DNA of 52,513 bases from an uncultured Muribaculaceae bacterium (GCA_910577585.1 CAJTNN010000020.1:1-52513), one strand, 5' to 3'. Counted from the first letter of the stretch, positions 27,048 through 35,163 are shown. The notes: generated by a model not told the origin, from the letters alone. Numbers and translations are program-made.

Positions 27048-28283
27048 TCAGAATTCGGGCACAGTGGTGTATACATCCCTGAACCAATCGAGCCGCTTAT
27101 AATATTCCGACGCATCATCTTCGAAGTCATCGAAATAATGCACCGACAGGCCGCTGAAATTCTCAGGATTTATCGGACGGCGGTCGAAGCCTGTGGCTGA
27201 GGCCGCCTTATATATCACGGCATTCTGCAAAGCCTGCTCAAAGCGCGCGGCATCCCATTGTTCGCCGAGCGAGGCTCCCCACGAGCGTGTGTATTGGCCG
27301 AAATCATAGAATGGCCCATTCGGAGAGCGCGAGTAGAGCTGCAGCTCGCGGGTGGAGATGCGGGTGCCCTTCACGGCAGTCTCGGCAGCCGCTGCAAGCT
27401 CAGGGAGGGCAGAGGTGTCAACGACAGCAATCGTCACCACTTGACCACCATCCAGGAAGTAGTTTGCCATAGCCTTTGCAGCCTCCACGAGGTCGAAATC
27501 TTTGGCAGCCATATGCGGTATGGTCAGCTGGTAGGGCATACCCTCGCTGGCCACCTCCGTAGGATAGGCCACAATCGTCGAGGCCTTGTCGCGCAGCTGA
27601 TAAATCACCTCAATCGACGACATATAGCAGCAATCAAACCAAATGAAATCAAACGTCGAAGCCGGAATAGCGTCGTCCAGCTCGATTATGTCGCACTGGT
27701 CAGTCTGCCCCAGATACTGGTCTACGCCGAACGCATGGTTTGCCACATCTTCATAGCTGGCATCGGCGATGTGCAGCCCTCCCCGGCTATCGGGAGTGAC
27801 AGACGGCTGCGGCACCTCGTGCGAAGCGAAAGCCGGAGTCCAACCCGATGCATGGCTCCATAAGATAAGTCCGCGGTGAGACGCCTCAGAGAGTGAGATA
27901 TAATCATCTATCACCCCCGAGATTCTTGCCGGATCGGTAGAGTACTGCTCTTTCGAATACTCCTTCACCACCTCCAGTTCAAGCTCACCATCCTGACCGC
28001 GCACCAGATGGCGCAGCGTCGGGTCATCCTTCGGCGTCAGCGAGTACACCCATATGTCAGACTGCGAGAGATCGAGTTGTGCGGCCCCGGCAATCATCTC
28101 ATTGACATCATTCTGCAGGTCATACCACAAATTATTCGAAGCCACAGCATAGAGCAGGATAGAGGTTTCGCTCTGTGTCGGCACACCCGGTGACGGAGGT
28201 TCAGGAGCAGGAGGTTCATTATCAGAGCATGAGCTCATAGCAACTCCCGCAGCCACGCAGCAAATAAGCCATTTAGCCAGCAT
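27048..28283 (-). CDS. Clostripain-family (C11) cysteine protease lipoprotein
   Basis: From ATG 28283 (MLAKWLICCVAAGVAMSSC) it has 411 residues with a lipobox Cys19 and a Pro-rich linker. The C11 fold follows: SILLYAVASNNLW, then ILWSHASGW with the catalytic His, and FIWFDCCYMSSIEVIYQL with the catalytic Cys. Family members cut after Arg and are often secreted or surface-bound in gut Bacteroidetes. Whether this one is self-processed is not clear. The frame extends upstream to 28379, but a lipoprotein signal would then be buried. A candidate -7 box TAAATTTG lies at 28410-28403. Confidence 0.87.
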   Translation of the reverse strand: MLAKWLICCVAAGVAMSSCSDNEPPAPEPPSPGVPTQSETSILLYAVASNNLWYDLQNDVNEMIAGAAQLDLSQSDIWVYSLTPKDDPTLRHLVRGQDGELELEVVKEYSKEQYSTDPARISGVIDDYISLSEASHRGLILWSHASGWTPAFASHEVPQPSVTPDSRGGLHIADASYEDVANHAFGVDQYLGQTDQCDIIELDDAIPASTFDFIWFDCCYMSSIEVIYQLRDKASTIVAYPTEVASEGMPYQLTIPHMAAKDFDLVEAAKAMANYFLDGGQVVTIAVVDTSALPELAAAAETAVKGTRISTRELQLYSRSPNGPFYDFGQYTRSWGASLGEQWDAARFEQALQNAVIYKAASATGFDRRPINPENFSGLSVHYFDDFEDDASEYYKRLDWFRDVYTTVPEF

Positions 28284-28454
28284 AGCAGAGCGGTGGAGGC
28301 GCCCCAGCTCCGGATTGCAGCCACTGCGCTTCGGCCATAGAGATTGAAATATAAGATTCATTTTCATTCGTTTCATCAAAGTAGTCTACGCTAATAATAA
28401 CGCAAATTTACTACAAAAATTCCATATGCCCATGCCGCACTGGCATTGAGATTA

Positions 28455-29264
28455 CTAATTATTGGGATTGTTTGGATTATTGGGATTATTGGGATTGCTG
28501 GGATTGCTGGGATTATTGGGATTACTGGGATTATTGGGATTGCTGGGATTATTGGGATTGCTGGGATTGCTGGGATTGCTGGGATTATTGGGATTGCTGG
28601 GATTACTGGGATCATACTTCCCATAACTCCCAGCATTCCTAGCATTCCCAGCATTCCCATACTTCCCATATCTCCCAGAATTCCCAGTCTTCCCAAAGTT
28701 CCCAGTATTCCCATAGCTCCCAGAATTCCCATTGCGGTAATTCAGGCGCGCACGGGTCATCTCTTCTCTTATGCCGCCATTCTTCAGAAAATCGGCTTTA
28801 GCGCGTTCAATCAGTCTATCCAACAGATATAATTCTTGTCTGATCATGGTGATACATAGATTGGCAATCGTCTCATCGTCACGTTGCTTCACAATCGCTC
28901 GATAAAATGCTGAGTCGTTGTTGCTTTTGCAGAATTCCCGTACTTTACTCAGTTGGTCATTCTCCCAAAAGAGTTTTCCCCTCACTCTTATATAGTCTTC
29001 ATAATCAGCTAAAAGCTCATCAAAACTCGCTTTTGCTACATTAAATAGCTTTATTTCAGTTTCGCGCGATGTCTTCGATGCGGCTGACCCCTCAATTATA
29101 TTTTGTTTTCCACTTCGTGCAGCCTGAATCATCTGGTCAATTGTGCGGTCTTTATTCGATAGATACAGATGGGCAAAATGGTAGGTGATGTCATAGATGC
29201 ATTCAGCCTTCTTATATACTATAAGATTGCGATAATTCCCTTTCGATTCGATGAAGGAGTTCAT
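28455..29264 (-). CDS. Four-helix-bundle (S23-like) protein with repetitive Asn-rich tail
   Basis: 269 residues. Residues 1-175 match the four-helix-bundle family first seen in 23S rRNA intervening sequences: YRNLIVYKKAECIYDITYHF, then RTIDQMIQAARSGKQNIIEGS and SFDELLADYEDYIR. The role of this family is unknown. From about residue 177 on the protein is a tail of GN(S/T/F)G(S/N/K)-type triplets, then NPS/NPN repeats, encoded by two opposed arrays of 9-bp repeats (28464-28607 and 28620-28727). The tail is about 35 percent of the protein and ends in NPNNPNN. Length changes by whole units would keep the frame. Confidence 0.8.
   Translation of the reverse strand: MNSFIESKGNYRNLIVYKKAECIYDITYHFAHLYLSNKDRTIDQMIQAARSGKQNIIEGSAASKTSRETEIKLFNVAKASFDELLADYEDYIRVRGKLFWENDQLSKVREFCKSNNDSAFYRAIVKQRDDETIANLCITMIRQELYLLDRLIERAKADFLKNGGIREEMTRARLNYRNGNSGSYGNTGNFGKTGNSGRYGKYGNAGNARNAGSYGKYDPSNPSNPNNPSNPSNPSNPNNPSNPNNPSNPNNPSNPSNPNNPNNPNNPNN
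28464..28607. repeat. 9-bp tandem array, GGGATT(G/A)(C/T)T units
   Basis: Sixteen units of nine bases on the plus strand, nearly all GGGATTGCT, GGGATTATT or GGGATTACT; the second unit starts TGG. It encodes the Asn-Pro-(Ser/Asn) tail on the minus strand. High identity between units suggests recent slippage. Confidence 0.95.
28620..28727. repeat. 9-bp tandem array, opposite polarity (CCCANNNTT units)
   Basis: Twelve units of nine bases on the plus strand such as CCCAGCATT, CCCATACTT and CCCAGAATT, more diverged than the neighbouring array. The minus strand encodes Gly-Asn-type triplets. The units are close to the reverse complement of those at 28464-28607, so the two arrays face each other. 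Confidence 0.9.
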
Positions 29265-29304
29265 TTATTGTGCATTTTAGAGTAAAGGAGGAAAAGGAGA
29301 CCGA

Positions 29305-29344
29305 GGCGCTAATCATCAGATATGGGCGCTAATCATCAGATATG
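29305..29344. repeat. Perfect 20-bp tandem duplication
   Basis: GGCGCTAATCATCAGATATG occurs twice without a spacer (29305-29324 and 29325-29344), within the predicted leader of the four-helix-bundle transcript. Confidence 0.95.
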
Positions 29345-29418
29345 AAGGTAGCCGCTGACTTACAAGTGCCTCGGAGCTTCAGGTTGTAGGCTAGTAGAGA
29401 GCCATAGCTGTAGCGTTA

Positions 29419-29449
29419 CAAATTTATACATTTTATTTGAGGGCGACAA
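29419..29449 (-). promoter_or_regulatory. Promoter of the four-helix-bundle gene
   Basis: TTG (29449-29447), 20-base spacer and TAAATTTG (29426-29419) on the minus strand. The transcript would start near 29412, giving a leader of about 150 nt that includes the 20-bp duplication. Confidence 0.55.
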
Positions 29450-29691
29450 TGCATCACGAAAGAAAAAGTTATTCAGGAGATTAAAAAACTTTCAAAACCT
29501 CCATTACGGCATTTTAGGGGTGTACGGGTGGCCCTTTCTTGTCGGCTATATGGGGTGAATTTGGGATGTTGCAAAACATATACTGGGATAAAAAAGGGGG
29601 GATTGTGGCGGGGGTAGTATAATAAAAGTGGTGGTGGGGGGTTAAACCAAAGGACGCTCTGATTGTTAAAAAATGAAAATAGATTAGAATA

Positions 29692-31188
29692 ATGAAGAAA
29701 TCCCTCATATGGTTGCTCACGGGAGTTATGGCCATAACTTTCGGGGCACTCCTATATTTTCAGATAATGTATCTGGAGAATATGGTCAAGATGCGAGAAG
29801 CGCAGTTCTCGGAAAATGTGATGCGCGCCCTGCACTCTACTGTCGAGATGCTTGAGCGCCGGGAGACACTGCACTATCTTGAAGAGGATGTCAGAATGCT
29901 TGATGCCAACGGTGGCGATGAGTATATTGATGAGACGGAGGTGTCGTCAGAAACTCTGATGGAGGCTGCTTCATCGGCGCATCACCGCATCACTTATCCG
30001 TCGGCCACACAGAATGTGTCAGACAGTTACCGTAATCTTCAGGAATCGCTGCGCAAGCAATATCAGTATCAGAAGAATCTTCTTAACGAGATTATCCTCA
30101 ATATACTGCGTGAGGCCCCCTCGCGTCCGCTGCTCGAAAGAGCCGATTCGGTGGAGGTGCGCAAGTATCTTCGCGGCGAACTGGAGTCAAATGGTGTGTC
30201 GTTGCCCTTTACCTTCGGTGTGACTGATGCCTACGGCAATTATGCCTATCAGACGCGAGGCTTCGACAGCCGCGCCGATTTCGCCAAATATCAATCGACT
30301 CTCTTCCCCAATGCCGGAGGAAATTATAAGCTTGTGGTGGAATTCCCGACCCGCGACTCATATATCTTCTCGTCGGTGCGCTTCATAATCCCTACGCTGG
30401 CCTTCACCGCCATATTGCTGGTGATATTCCTCTACACGGTGATTCTGATATTCCGGCAGAAGAAACTCTCGGAGATGAAGAGCGACTTCATCAACAATAT
30501 GACCCACGAATTCAAGACACCGATATCCACCATCTCACTTGCTGCCCAGATGCTTGAGGATGATTCGGTCAGAAAATCCCCCACATCGCTCAAGCATCTT
30601 GCCGGAGTGATAGGAGAGGAGTCGAAGCGTCTGCGCTTCCAGGTGGATAAGGTGCTGCAGATGTCGGTGTATGACGATGCCGGTGGTTCGGCACTGAAAT
30701 TCTCGGATGTGAATGTCAACAATATCATCTATAATGTAGTCAACACCCAAAAGATCAAGGCTGAGAAAGATGGGGGCAAGATTGAGGTAGACCTCGATGC
30801 CATCAACGCTGAATGCCGCCTTGATGAGATGCACTTCACCAACGTCATCTTCAATTTGCTCGACAACGCCTTGAAATACATGAAGGATGATACGCCCCCG
30901 ATACTCAAGGTGTCGACCCGCGACATAGGCCATAATCAGCTCGAGATACGCTTCCGCGACAATGGTATCGGCATAAAGAAAGAGGACCTCAAGAGGATAT
31001 TCGACAAATTCTATCGCGTATCCACCGGCAACCGCCACGATGTGAAGGGCTTCGGCCTCGGACTGGCCTACGTGAAGAAGATGGTCACAATCTTCGGAGG
31101 CACCATCACCGCCGAGAGTGAATATGGCAAATGGAGCGAATTCATCATCCGTCTGCCGCTTGCTGAAGAGGATGTGCTCGAAGATTGA
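29692..31188 (+). CDS. rprX: Sensor histidine kinase RprX
   Basis: Inner-membrane kinase, 498 residues, two membrane helices (near 5-25 and 225-250) around a periplasmic sensor. Cytoplasmic motifs: H-box FINNMTHEFKTPISTISLAA, N-box NLLDNALKYM, G1 FRDNGIGIKKEDLKRIFDKFYR and G2 GFGLGLAYVKK. All catalytic motifs are present. The response regulator that follows closely matches the RprY type, so the pair is named RprX/RprY. About 300 bp separates them, so rprY may have its own promoter. Confidence 0.92.
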   Translation: MKKSLIWLLTGVMAITFGALLYFQIMYLENMVKMREAQFSENVMRALHSTVEMLERRETLHYLEEDVRMLDANGGDEYIDETEVSSETLMEAASSAHHRITYPSATQNVSDSYRNLQESLRKQYQYQKNLLNEIILNILREAPSRPLLERADSVEVRKYLRGELESNGVSLPFTFGVTDAYGNYAYQTRGFDSRADFAKYQSTLFPNAGGNYKLVVEFPTRDSYIFSSVRFIIPTLAFTAILLVIFLYTVILIFRQKKLSEMKSDFINNMTHEFKTPISTISLAAQMLEDDSVRKSPTSLKHLAGVIGEESKRLRFQVDKVLQMSVYDDAGGSALKFSDVNVNNIIYNVVNTQKIKAEKDGGKIEVDLDAINAECRLDEMHFTNVIFNLLDNALKYMKDDTPPILKVSTRDIGHNQLEIRFRDNGIGIKKEDLKRIFDKFYRVSTGNRHDVKGFGLGLAYVKKMVTIFGGTITAESEYGKWSEFIIRLPLAEEDVLED

Positions 31189-31489
31189 CCCCTGTGTCCC
31201 ACCGCGAGTCAGCGCATTCGCCTCAAAGCTCATGAATGACCCGATATTTTAAGAGTGCAGAGCTGCATGAAGAGCGAGCCTATACCCCTTCGCACGAACA
31301 GAAATGTCATAAAATTCGGGTCTCAGAGCAAAAATGAGCAAGATTTACTAAACTTAACACTCGTTAAAGTGTTAAAATGATAAAAGGATATAACCGCAGG
31401 GTAAATCGTGCGCGGCTATGCCCCTCCTCCTCACTTTCACCCCGGCTCATCTCACGCCGGCCAACCTGAAAATAATAAAACTCACGACT
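31189..31489. other. Spacer between rprX and rprY
   Basis: 301 bp without a gene. It contains an inverted repeat at 31364-31385 and AT-rich sequence likely to hold the rprY promoter. The frame of rprY is open back to 31418, but no family similarity is seen there. Confidence 0.6.
31364..31385. promoter_or_regulatory. Inverted repeat upstream of rprY
   Basis: TTAACACT (31364-31371) and AGTGTTAA (31378-31385), a perfect 8-bp palindrome with a 6-base gap, about 105 bp before the rprY start. It could be an operator, perhaps autoregulatory; this is inference. Confidence 0.4.
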
Positions 31490-32197
31490 ATGGATAACAA
31501 AATGAAAATTCTACTTTGCGAAGATGATGAGAATCTCGGCATGCTTCTCCGCGAATTCCTTCAGGCCAAGGGCTACAACGCAGATCTTTGCAATGATGGC
31601 GACAAGGGCTACAAGGCCTTCGTAAAGAATAAATATGACCTCTGTGTGCTTGATGTGATGATGCCCAAGAAGGATGGATTCACTTTGGCGCAAGAGATAC
31701 GAAATGTCAACAGTGAGGTGCCCATTATCTTTCTGACAGCCAAGAGTATCAAGGAGGATGTGCTCGAAGGGTTCAAGATTGGCGCCGATGACTATATCAC
31801 CAAGCCCTTCTCGATGGAGGAACTCGTGGTCAGAATCAATGCCATCCTGCGTCGTGTGAAAGGTAAGCGCGATAAAGAGATTACTGTATATCAGCTGGGC
31901 AAATTCACGTTCGACACCCAGAAGCAGGTGCTCATTGCCGACGACACCACCACCAAGCTCACCACCAAGGAGTCAGAGCTTCTGACCCTTCTCTGCGAGC
32001 ATCTCAACGATGTGCTCGAGCGCAACTATGCGTTGAAGACCATCTGGGTCGACGACAACTACTTCAATGCCCGCAGTATGGATGTGTATATCACCAAGCT
32101 CCGCAAGCTGCTGAAGAGCGACCCCGACATCGAGATCATCAATATCCATGGCAAAGGCTATAAGCTCATCGCGCCGCTCGCCGAACGCGAATCATAA
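31490..32197 (+). CDS. rprY: Response regulator RprY (OmpR/PhoB family)
   Basis: 235 residues from ATG 31490 (MDNKMKILLCEDDENLGML). Receiver domain with acidic pocket CEDD, phospho-acceptor Asp in LCVLDVMMPKKDG, Thr in IIFLTAKS and Lys in DDYITKPFS. Then a winged-helix OmpR domain (TTKESELLTLLCEH, NYFNARSMDVYITKLRKLLK, NIHGKGYKL). Very close in pattern to Bacteroides RprY. The upstream extension to 31418 is not RprY-like. Confidence 0.94.
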   Translation: MDNKMKILLCEDDENLGMLLREFLQAKGYNADLCNDGDKGYKAFVKNKYDLCVLDVMMPKKDGFTLAQEIRNVNSEVPIIFLTAKSIKEDVLEGFKIGADDYITKPFSMEELVVRINAILRRVKGKRDKEITVYQLGKFTFDTQKQVLIADDTTTKLTTKESELLTLLCEHLNDVLERNYALKTIWVDDNYFNARSMDVYITKLRKLLKSDPDIEIINIHGKGYKLIAPLAERES

Positions 32198-32233
32198 GCG
32201 TCAGTCGCGGCACGCAAGCCTATAACAATCACC

Positions 32234-32288
32234 TATATAACATCGGCCTGAGTATCTACCCAAGAGATACTCAGGCCGATGTTATATA
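32234..32288 (+). terminator. Long perfect hairpin after rprY
   Basis: Arms 32234-32257 and 32265-32288 pair perfectly over 24 bp with a 7-base loop, starting 37 bp after the rprY stop. No T-run follows. It is most simply a transcript end or 3-prime protector. Confidence 0.55.
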
Positions 32289-32489
32289 TGTAGGGGTGAG
32301 CCACTCGAATAACCACTCGAGTTAAGCCAGTCGCTCACTATATCCTCACCACTTGCTCAGCGGAGGGGGTGGGATGCCCGGGGCTATCTCACGGGCGGGA
32401 GGAGTATAAAAGTATCGCCGGCCACTTTCACAAGCGGACCGGCGATTGAACGTATTGTTTTAATAATACTTTCTAACTAACCTAACATC

Positions 32490-32552
32490 ATGAAACGATT
32501 CTTATCTTCTTTCGATTATAAAACATCGTGCGATGCAAAAAGGTTTTTGTGA
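32490..32552 (+). CDS. Possible 20-residue small ORF ahead of glnA
   Basis: ATG at 32490 opens a short frame (MKRFLSSFDYKTSCDAKRFL) that stops at 32552, inside the -33 region of the glnA promoter. The bases before it (CTAACTAACCTAACATC) resemble common Bacteroidetes translation starts. It may be a relic of a gene start. Little else supports it. Confidence 0.2.
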   Translation: MKRFLSSFDYKTSCDAKRFL

Positions 32553-32576
32553 ATCCGATTTTTTTTCCTAATTTTG
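32547..32576 (+). promoter_or_regulatory. Promoter of glnA
   Basis: TTG (32547-32549), 19-base spacer and TAATTTTG (32569-32576), an excellent match to the Bacteroidetes primary sigma consensus. The transcript would start near 32583. Confidence 0.7.
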
Positions 32577-32584
32577 TAGAGGTT

Positions 32585-32684
32585 CTTCACGCCCCCCTCA
32601 GCCTCTCGCAGCGGAGAGGCCGCAGAGAATGCGGGTGTGAAGGCCTAATGCGTTGATACTCATATTGAAGTGAAATTTACTTCA
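32585..32684 (+). promoter_or_regulatory. Structured leader of glnA (three-way junction and hairpin)
   Basis: P1: CTTCACGCCC (32585-32594) pairs with GGGTGTGAAG (32633-32642), one G-U pair. P2: GCCTCTC (32601-32607) with GAGAGGC (32614-32620). P3: CGCA (32621-32624) with TGCG (32630-32633), loop GAGAA. A further hairpin TGAAGT/ACTTCA spans 32666-32684. The fold begins within a few bases of the predicted transcript start. Possible regulatory RNA; inference. Confidence 0.45.
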
Positions 32685-32724
32685 TTATAAAATAAACATT
32701 AGAATAAATCTAACCTGAAAAACC

Positions 32725-34230
32725 ATGAATCCTAACGTAAAACTTTGTCCCAACAAGGTAGTGCAATACCTTCAGAAGGACCCCGCCATGTTCCGCAAAG
32801 AGGATATAATCCGCTATGTGGAGGAGAATGGCATCCGCATGATCAACTTCATGTATCCGGCTGACGACAACCGACTGAAGACACTGAACTTCGTCATCAA
32901 CGATGCCGAATATCTTGACTCCATACTTAGCTACGGCGAGCGTGTCGACGGTTCGTCGCTCTTCCCCTTCATCGAGGCCGGCAACAGCGACCTCTACGTG
33001 ATTCCACGCTACTGCACAGCATTTGTGGATCCCTTCGCAGAGATACCCACACTGACGATGCTCGCATCCTTCTTCGATAAGGAGGGTAAGCCTCTGCATT
33101 CATCGCCCGAATACACACTGCGCAAGGCCGTAGAGTCATTCCGCGAAGTGACAGGCATGGACTTCTATGCCATGGGTGAGCTCGAATACTACGTCATCTC
33201 ATCCGATCCGGGCCTCTTCCCCGCATCTGACCAGAAGGGCTATCATGAATCGGCACCCTACTCAAAATTCAGCGACTTCCGCGCCGAGTGCATGGCCATG
33301 ATTGCCCAGGCCGGCGGCCAGATCAAGTATGGCCACAACGAGGTGGGCAACTTCACCCTCGACGACAAGATTTACGAGCAGAACGAGATTGAGTTCCTGC
33401 CCGTGCCCGCAATTCAGGCAGCCGACAATCTGATGATTGCAAAATGGATTATCCGTGGCCTGGCAGCCCGCAGAGGGTATGATGTGACCTTCGCTCCGAA
33501 GATCACAGCCGGCAAGGCAGGCAGCGGTCTGCATATCCACTTCAAGGTCATGAAAGATGGTGTCAACATGATGACTGATGCCGATGGCGCACTCAGCGAT
33601 GTGGCTAAGAAGGCCATCGCCGGCATACTCGACCATGCAGCCGCCATCACAGCCTTCGGCAACAAGGTGCCCACAAGCTACTTCCGTCTCGTGCCCCATC
33701 AGGAGGCTCCAACATCAATCTGCTGGGGCGACCGCAACCGCTCGGTGCTCGTGCGAGTGCCCCTGGGCTGGACCGGCAAGATCGACATGTGCTCGCAGGC
33801 CAATCCTCTTGAGAAGGATAGCCGTGCCGCCGCACCGCAGAAGCAGACTGCCGAATTGCGTTCGGCCGACTGCTCAGCCGATGTCTATCAGCTCATCGCC
33901 GGCATGGTGGTGGCAGCCCGCACAGGCTTCGAAGTTGAGAACGCCCTGCAGCGTGCCCACGACATGTATGTCAGCGTAAATATCCACAACGACGAAAACA
34001 AAGAGAAACTCGAACAGCTCGAATCGCTGCCCGACAGCTGCGTGGCTTCGGCCGACGCACTCGATGCCAACCGCGCCGATTTCGAGAAATATGATGTATT
34101 CTCACCCGCATTGATCGATGGCATTATCGCCAAGCTCCGCAAGCATAAAGATGGCAATCTCCGCAAGAAACTCGAGGGGAACCCGAAAGAGATGATGGAG
34201 ACTGTGCGCAAGTTCTGGCATTGCGGATAA
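32725..34230 (+). CDS. glnA: Glutamine synthetase (about 500-residue, GSI-fold)
   Basis: Makes glutamine from glutamate, ammonia and ATP. 501 residues, much shorter than the 700-plus residue GSIII also common in Bacteroidetes. N-terminal beta-grasp (MINFMYPADDNRLKTL) and catalytic domain with metal-site and ATP motifs GELEYYVI, NEIEFLPVPA, TFAPKITAGKAGSGLHIHF, ASICWGDRN-like TSICWGDRNRSVLVR. The adenylylation-site tyrosine region of enterobacterial GlnA is not evident. Own promoter and leader. Confidence 0.93.
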   Translation: MNPNVKLCPNKVVQYLQKDPAMFRKEDIIRYVEENGIRMINFMYPADDNRLKTLNFVINDAEYLDSILSYGERVDGSSLFPFIEAGNSDLYVIPRYCTAFVDPFAEIPTLTMLASFFDKEGKPLHSSPEYTLRKAVESFREVTGMDFYAMGELEYYVISSDPGLFPASDQKGYHESAPYSKFSDFRAECMAMIAQAGGQIKYGHNEVGNFTLDDKIYEQNEIEFLPVPAIQAADNLMIAKWIIRGLAARRGYDVTFAPKITAGKAGSGLHIHFKVMKDGVNMMTDADGALSDVAKKAIAGILDHAAAITAFGNKVPTSYFRLVPHQEAPTSICWGDRNRSVLVRVPLGWTGKIDMCSQANPLEKDSRAAAPQKQTAELRSADCSADVYQLIAGMVVAARTGFEVENALQRAHDMYVSVNIHNDENKEKLEQLESLPDSCVASADALDANRADFEKYDVFSPALIDGIIAKLRKHKDGNLRKKLEGNPKEMMETVRKFWHCG

Positions 34231-34295
34231 GTTGTTGACCCAACTTCAATGATAAGCCATGGTCATTGCGGCAACATCCATAAGCAATTGAAGCA

Positions 34296-35000
34296 ATGAC
34301 TCAAAACAGATATTCAAGAAATATCGCATGCATAGGGGCCGAGGGTCAGCAGAGACTCTCGGCCGCCTCTGTATTTGTAATAGGCTGCGGCGCACTCGGT
34401 GGCCAGGTGGCCATGTTGCTCGCCGGAGCCGGTGTAGGGCATATCGGCATAGCCGACTTCGACACCATCGACATCAGCAATCTGCAGCGCCAGCTATTCT
34501 TTGCCGAAGCCGAGGCCGGAGAGAGCAAAGCCGGGACAATTGCCGACAAAATGCGCCGTCTCAACTCCGGGATAAGGGTCGATGAATATTGCAAGATGAT
34601 TCGCAAGGAGGATGCCCGCGCCATATTGGCCGACTACGATTTCATCATCGATGCCACCGACAATCCAGCCACAAAATATATGACCGACGAGATATCGGCT
34701 CTCATAGGGCGCCCGGCCTGCATAGGGGGAGTGGCCCAATGGCATGGGCAGGTCACTACCGTCAGCGGCCGCCCCGACGATGGCACACTTCGTTTTGCCG
34801 ATATCTTCCCGCGTCCGGATGCCGACCCCACCATGCTCCCCTGTGAGGTGCTGGGTGTGATGGGTGCCGCTGCGTCGCTGATAGCATCGGTGCAGGCCGC
34901 CGAAGCGCTGAAGTATATAACCGCCCAGGGAGAGATGCTCATCAACCGGCTTTTTACCATCGACCTCGCCACAATGCAGTGTGCGACCCACAGTTTCTGA
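34296..35000 (+). CDS. thiF: ThiF/HesA/MoeB-family adenylyltransferase (probable ThiF)
   Basis: E1-like enzyme that adenylates the C-terminus of a ubiquitin-fold carrier. 234 residues: Rossmann motif VIGCGALGGQVAML, the DFDTIDISNLQRQLFF ATP-binding block, DYDFIIDATDNPATKYM and the cysteine region LPCEVLGVMGAAASLIASVQAAEALKYI. Because the window has thiS without thiF, ThiS is the likely partner; this is inference from gaps in the cluster. The paired CxxC zinc ligands usual in ThiF/MoeB are absent (the stretch reads RFADIFPRPDADP). It lies 65 bp after glnA. Confidence 0.78.
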   Translation: MTQNRYSRNIACIGAEGQQRLSAASVFVIGCGALGGQVAMLLAGAGVGHIGIADFDTIDISNLQRQLFFAEAEAGESKAGTIADKMRRLNSGIRVDEYCKMIRKEDARAILADYDFIIDATDNPATKYMTDEISALIGRPACIGGVAQWHGQVTTVSGRPDDGTLRFADIFPRPDADPTMLPCEVLGVMGAAASLIASVQAAEALKYITAQGEMLINRLFTIDLATMQCATHSF

Positions 35001-35142
35001 CATCGAAGTCATTTAAACTTTCAACCAAAAAGTTAAACAATTTTATCATCGAGAGGCCCCAAAGAGTGATAAAATCGGTGTAAAAGCGGCTCGGGAGACT
35101 ATTTAATTGGGGCGTCATCTTACTTTTTTCGGAAAAAAGCGT

Positions 35143-35150
35143 TATATTTG
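35143..35150 (+). promoter_or_regulatory. -7 box for the 119-residue gene
   Basis: TATATTTG fits TAnnTTTG. Upstream has a T-run (35124-35129) but no exact TTG. The transcript would start near 35157, about 124 nt before the gene. Confidence 0.5.
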
Positions 35151-35163
35151 CAGAGAGCATGTC

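Larger units (their letters stand above)
29265..29691. other. Intergenic region between divergent four-helix and rprX genes
   Basis: 427 bp between divergent genes. It holds a 20-bp tandem duplication, a good minus-strand promoter (29419-29449), and a G-rich stretch (29585-29641) ahead of rprX. No gene is supported. Confidence 0.65.
32198..32724. other. Intergenic region between rprY and glnA
   Basis: 527 bp. In order it holds a 24-bp perfect hairpin, an 8-bp hairpin (32415-32422/32440-32447, ATCGCCGG/CCGGCGAT), a possible 20-codon ORF (32490-32552), the glnA promoter, and a structured glnA leader. Confidence 0.7.

Noticed and set aside
28464..28727. CRISPR array
   Set aside because: Units are 9 bp with no unique spacers and no cas genes nearby; they are in frame within a coding sequence.
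28446..28832. Plus-strand and alternative-frame ORFs rich in Ile/Gly/Pro over the 9-bp arrays
   Set aside because: Any frame through a 9-bp array stays open; only the minus-strand frame is joined to a recognisable domain.
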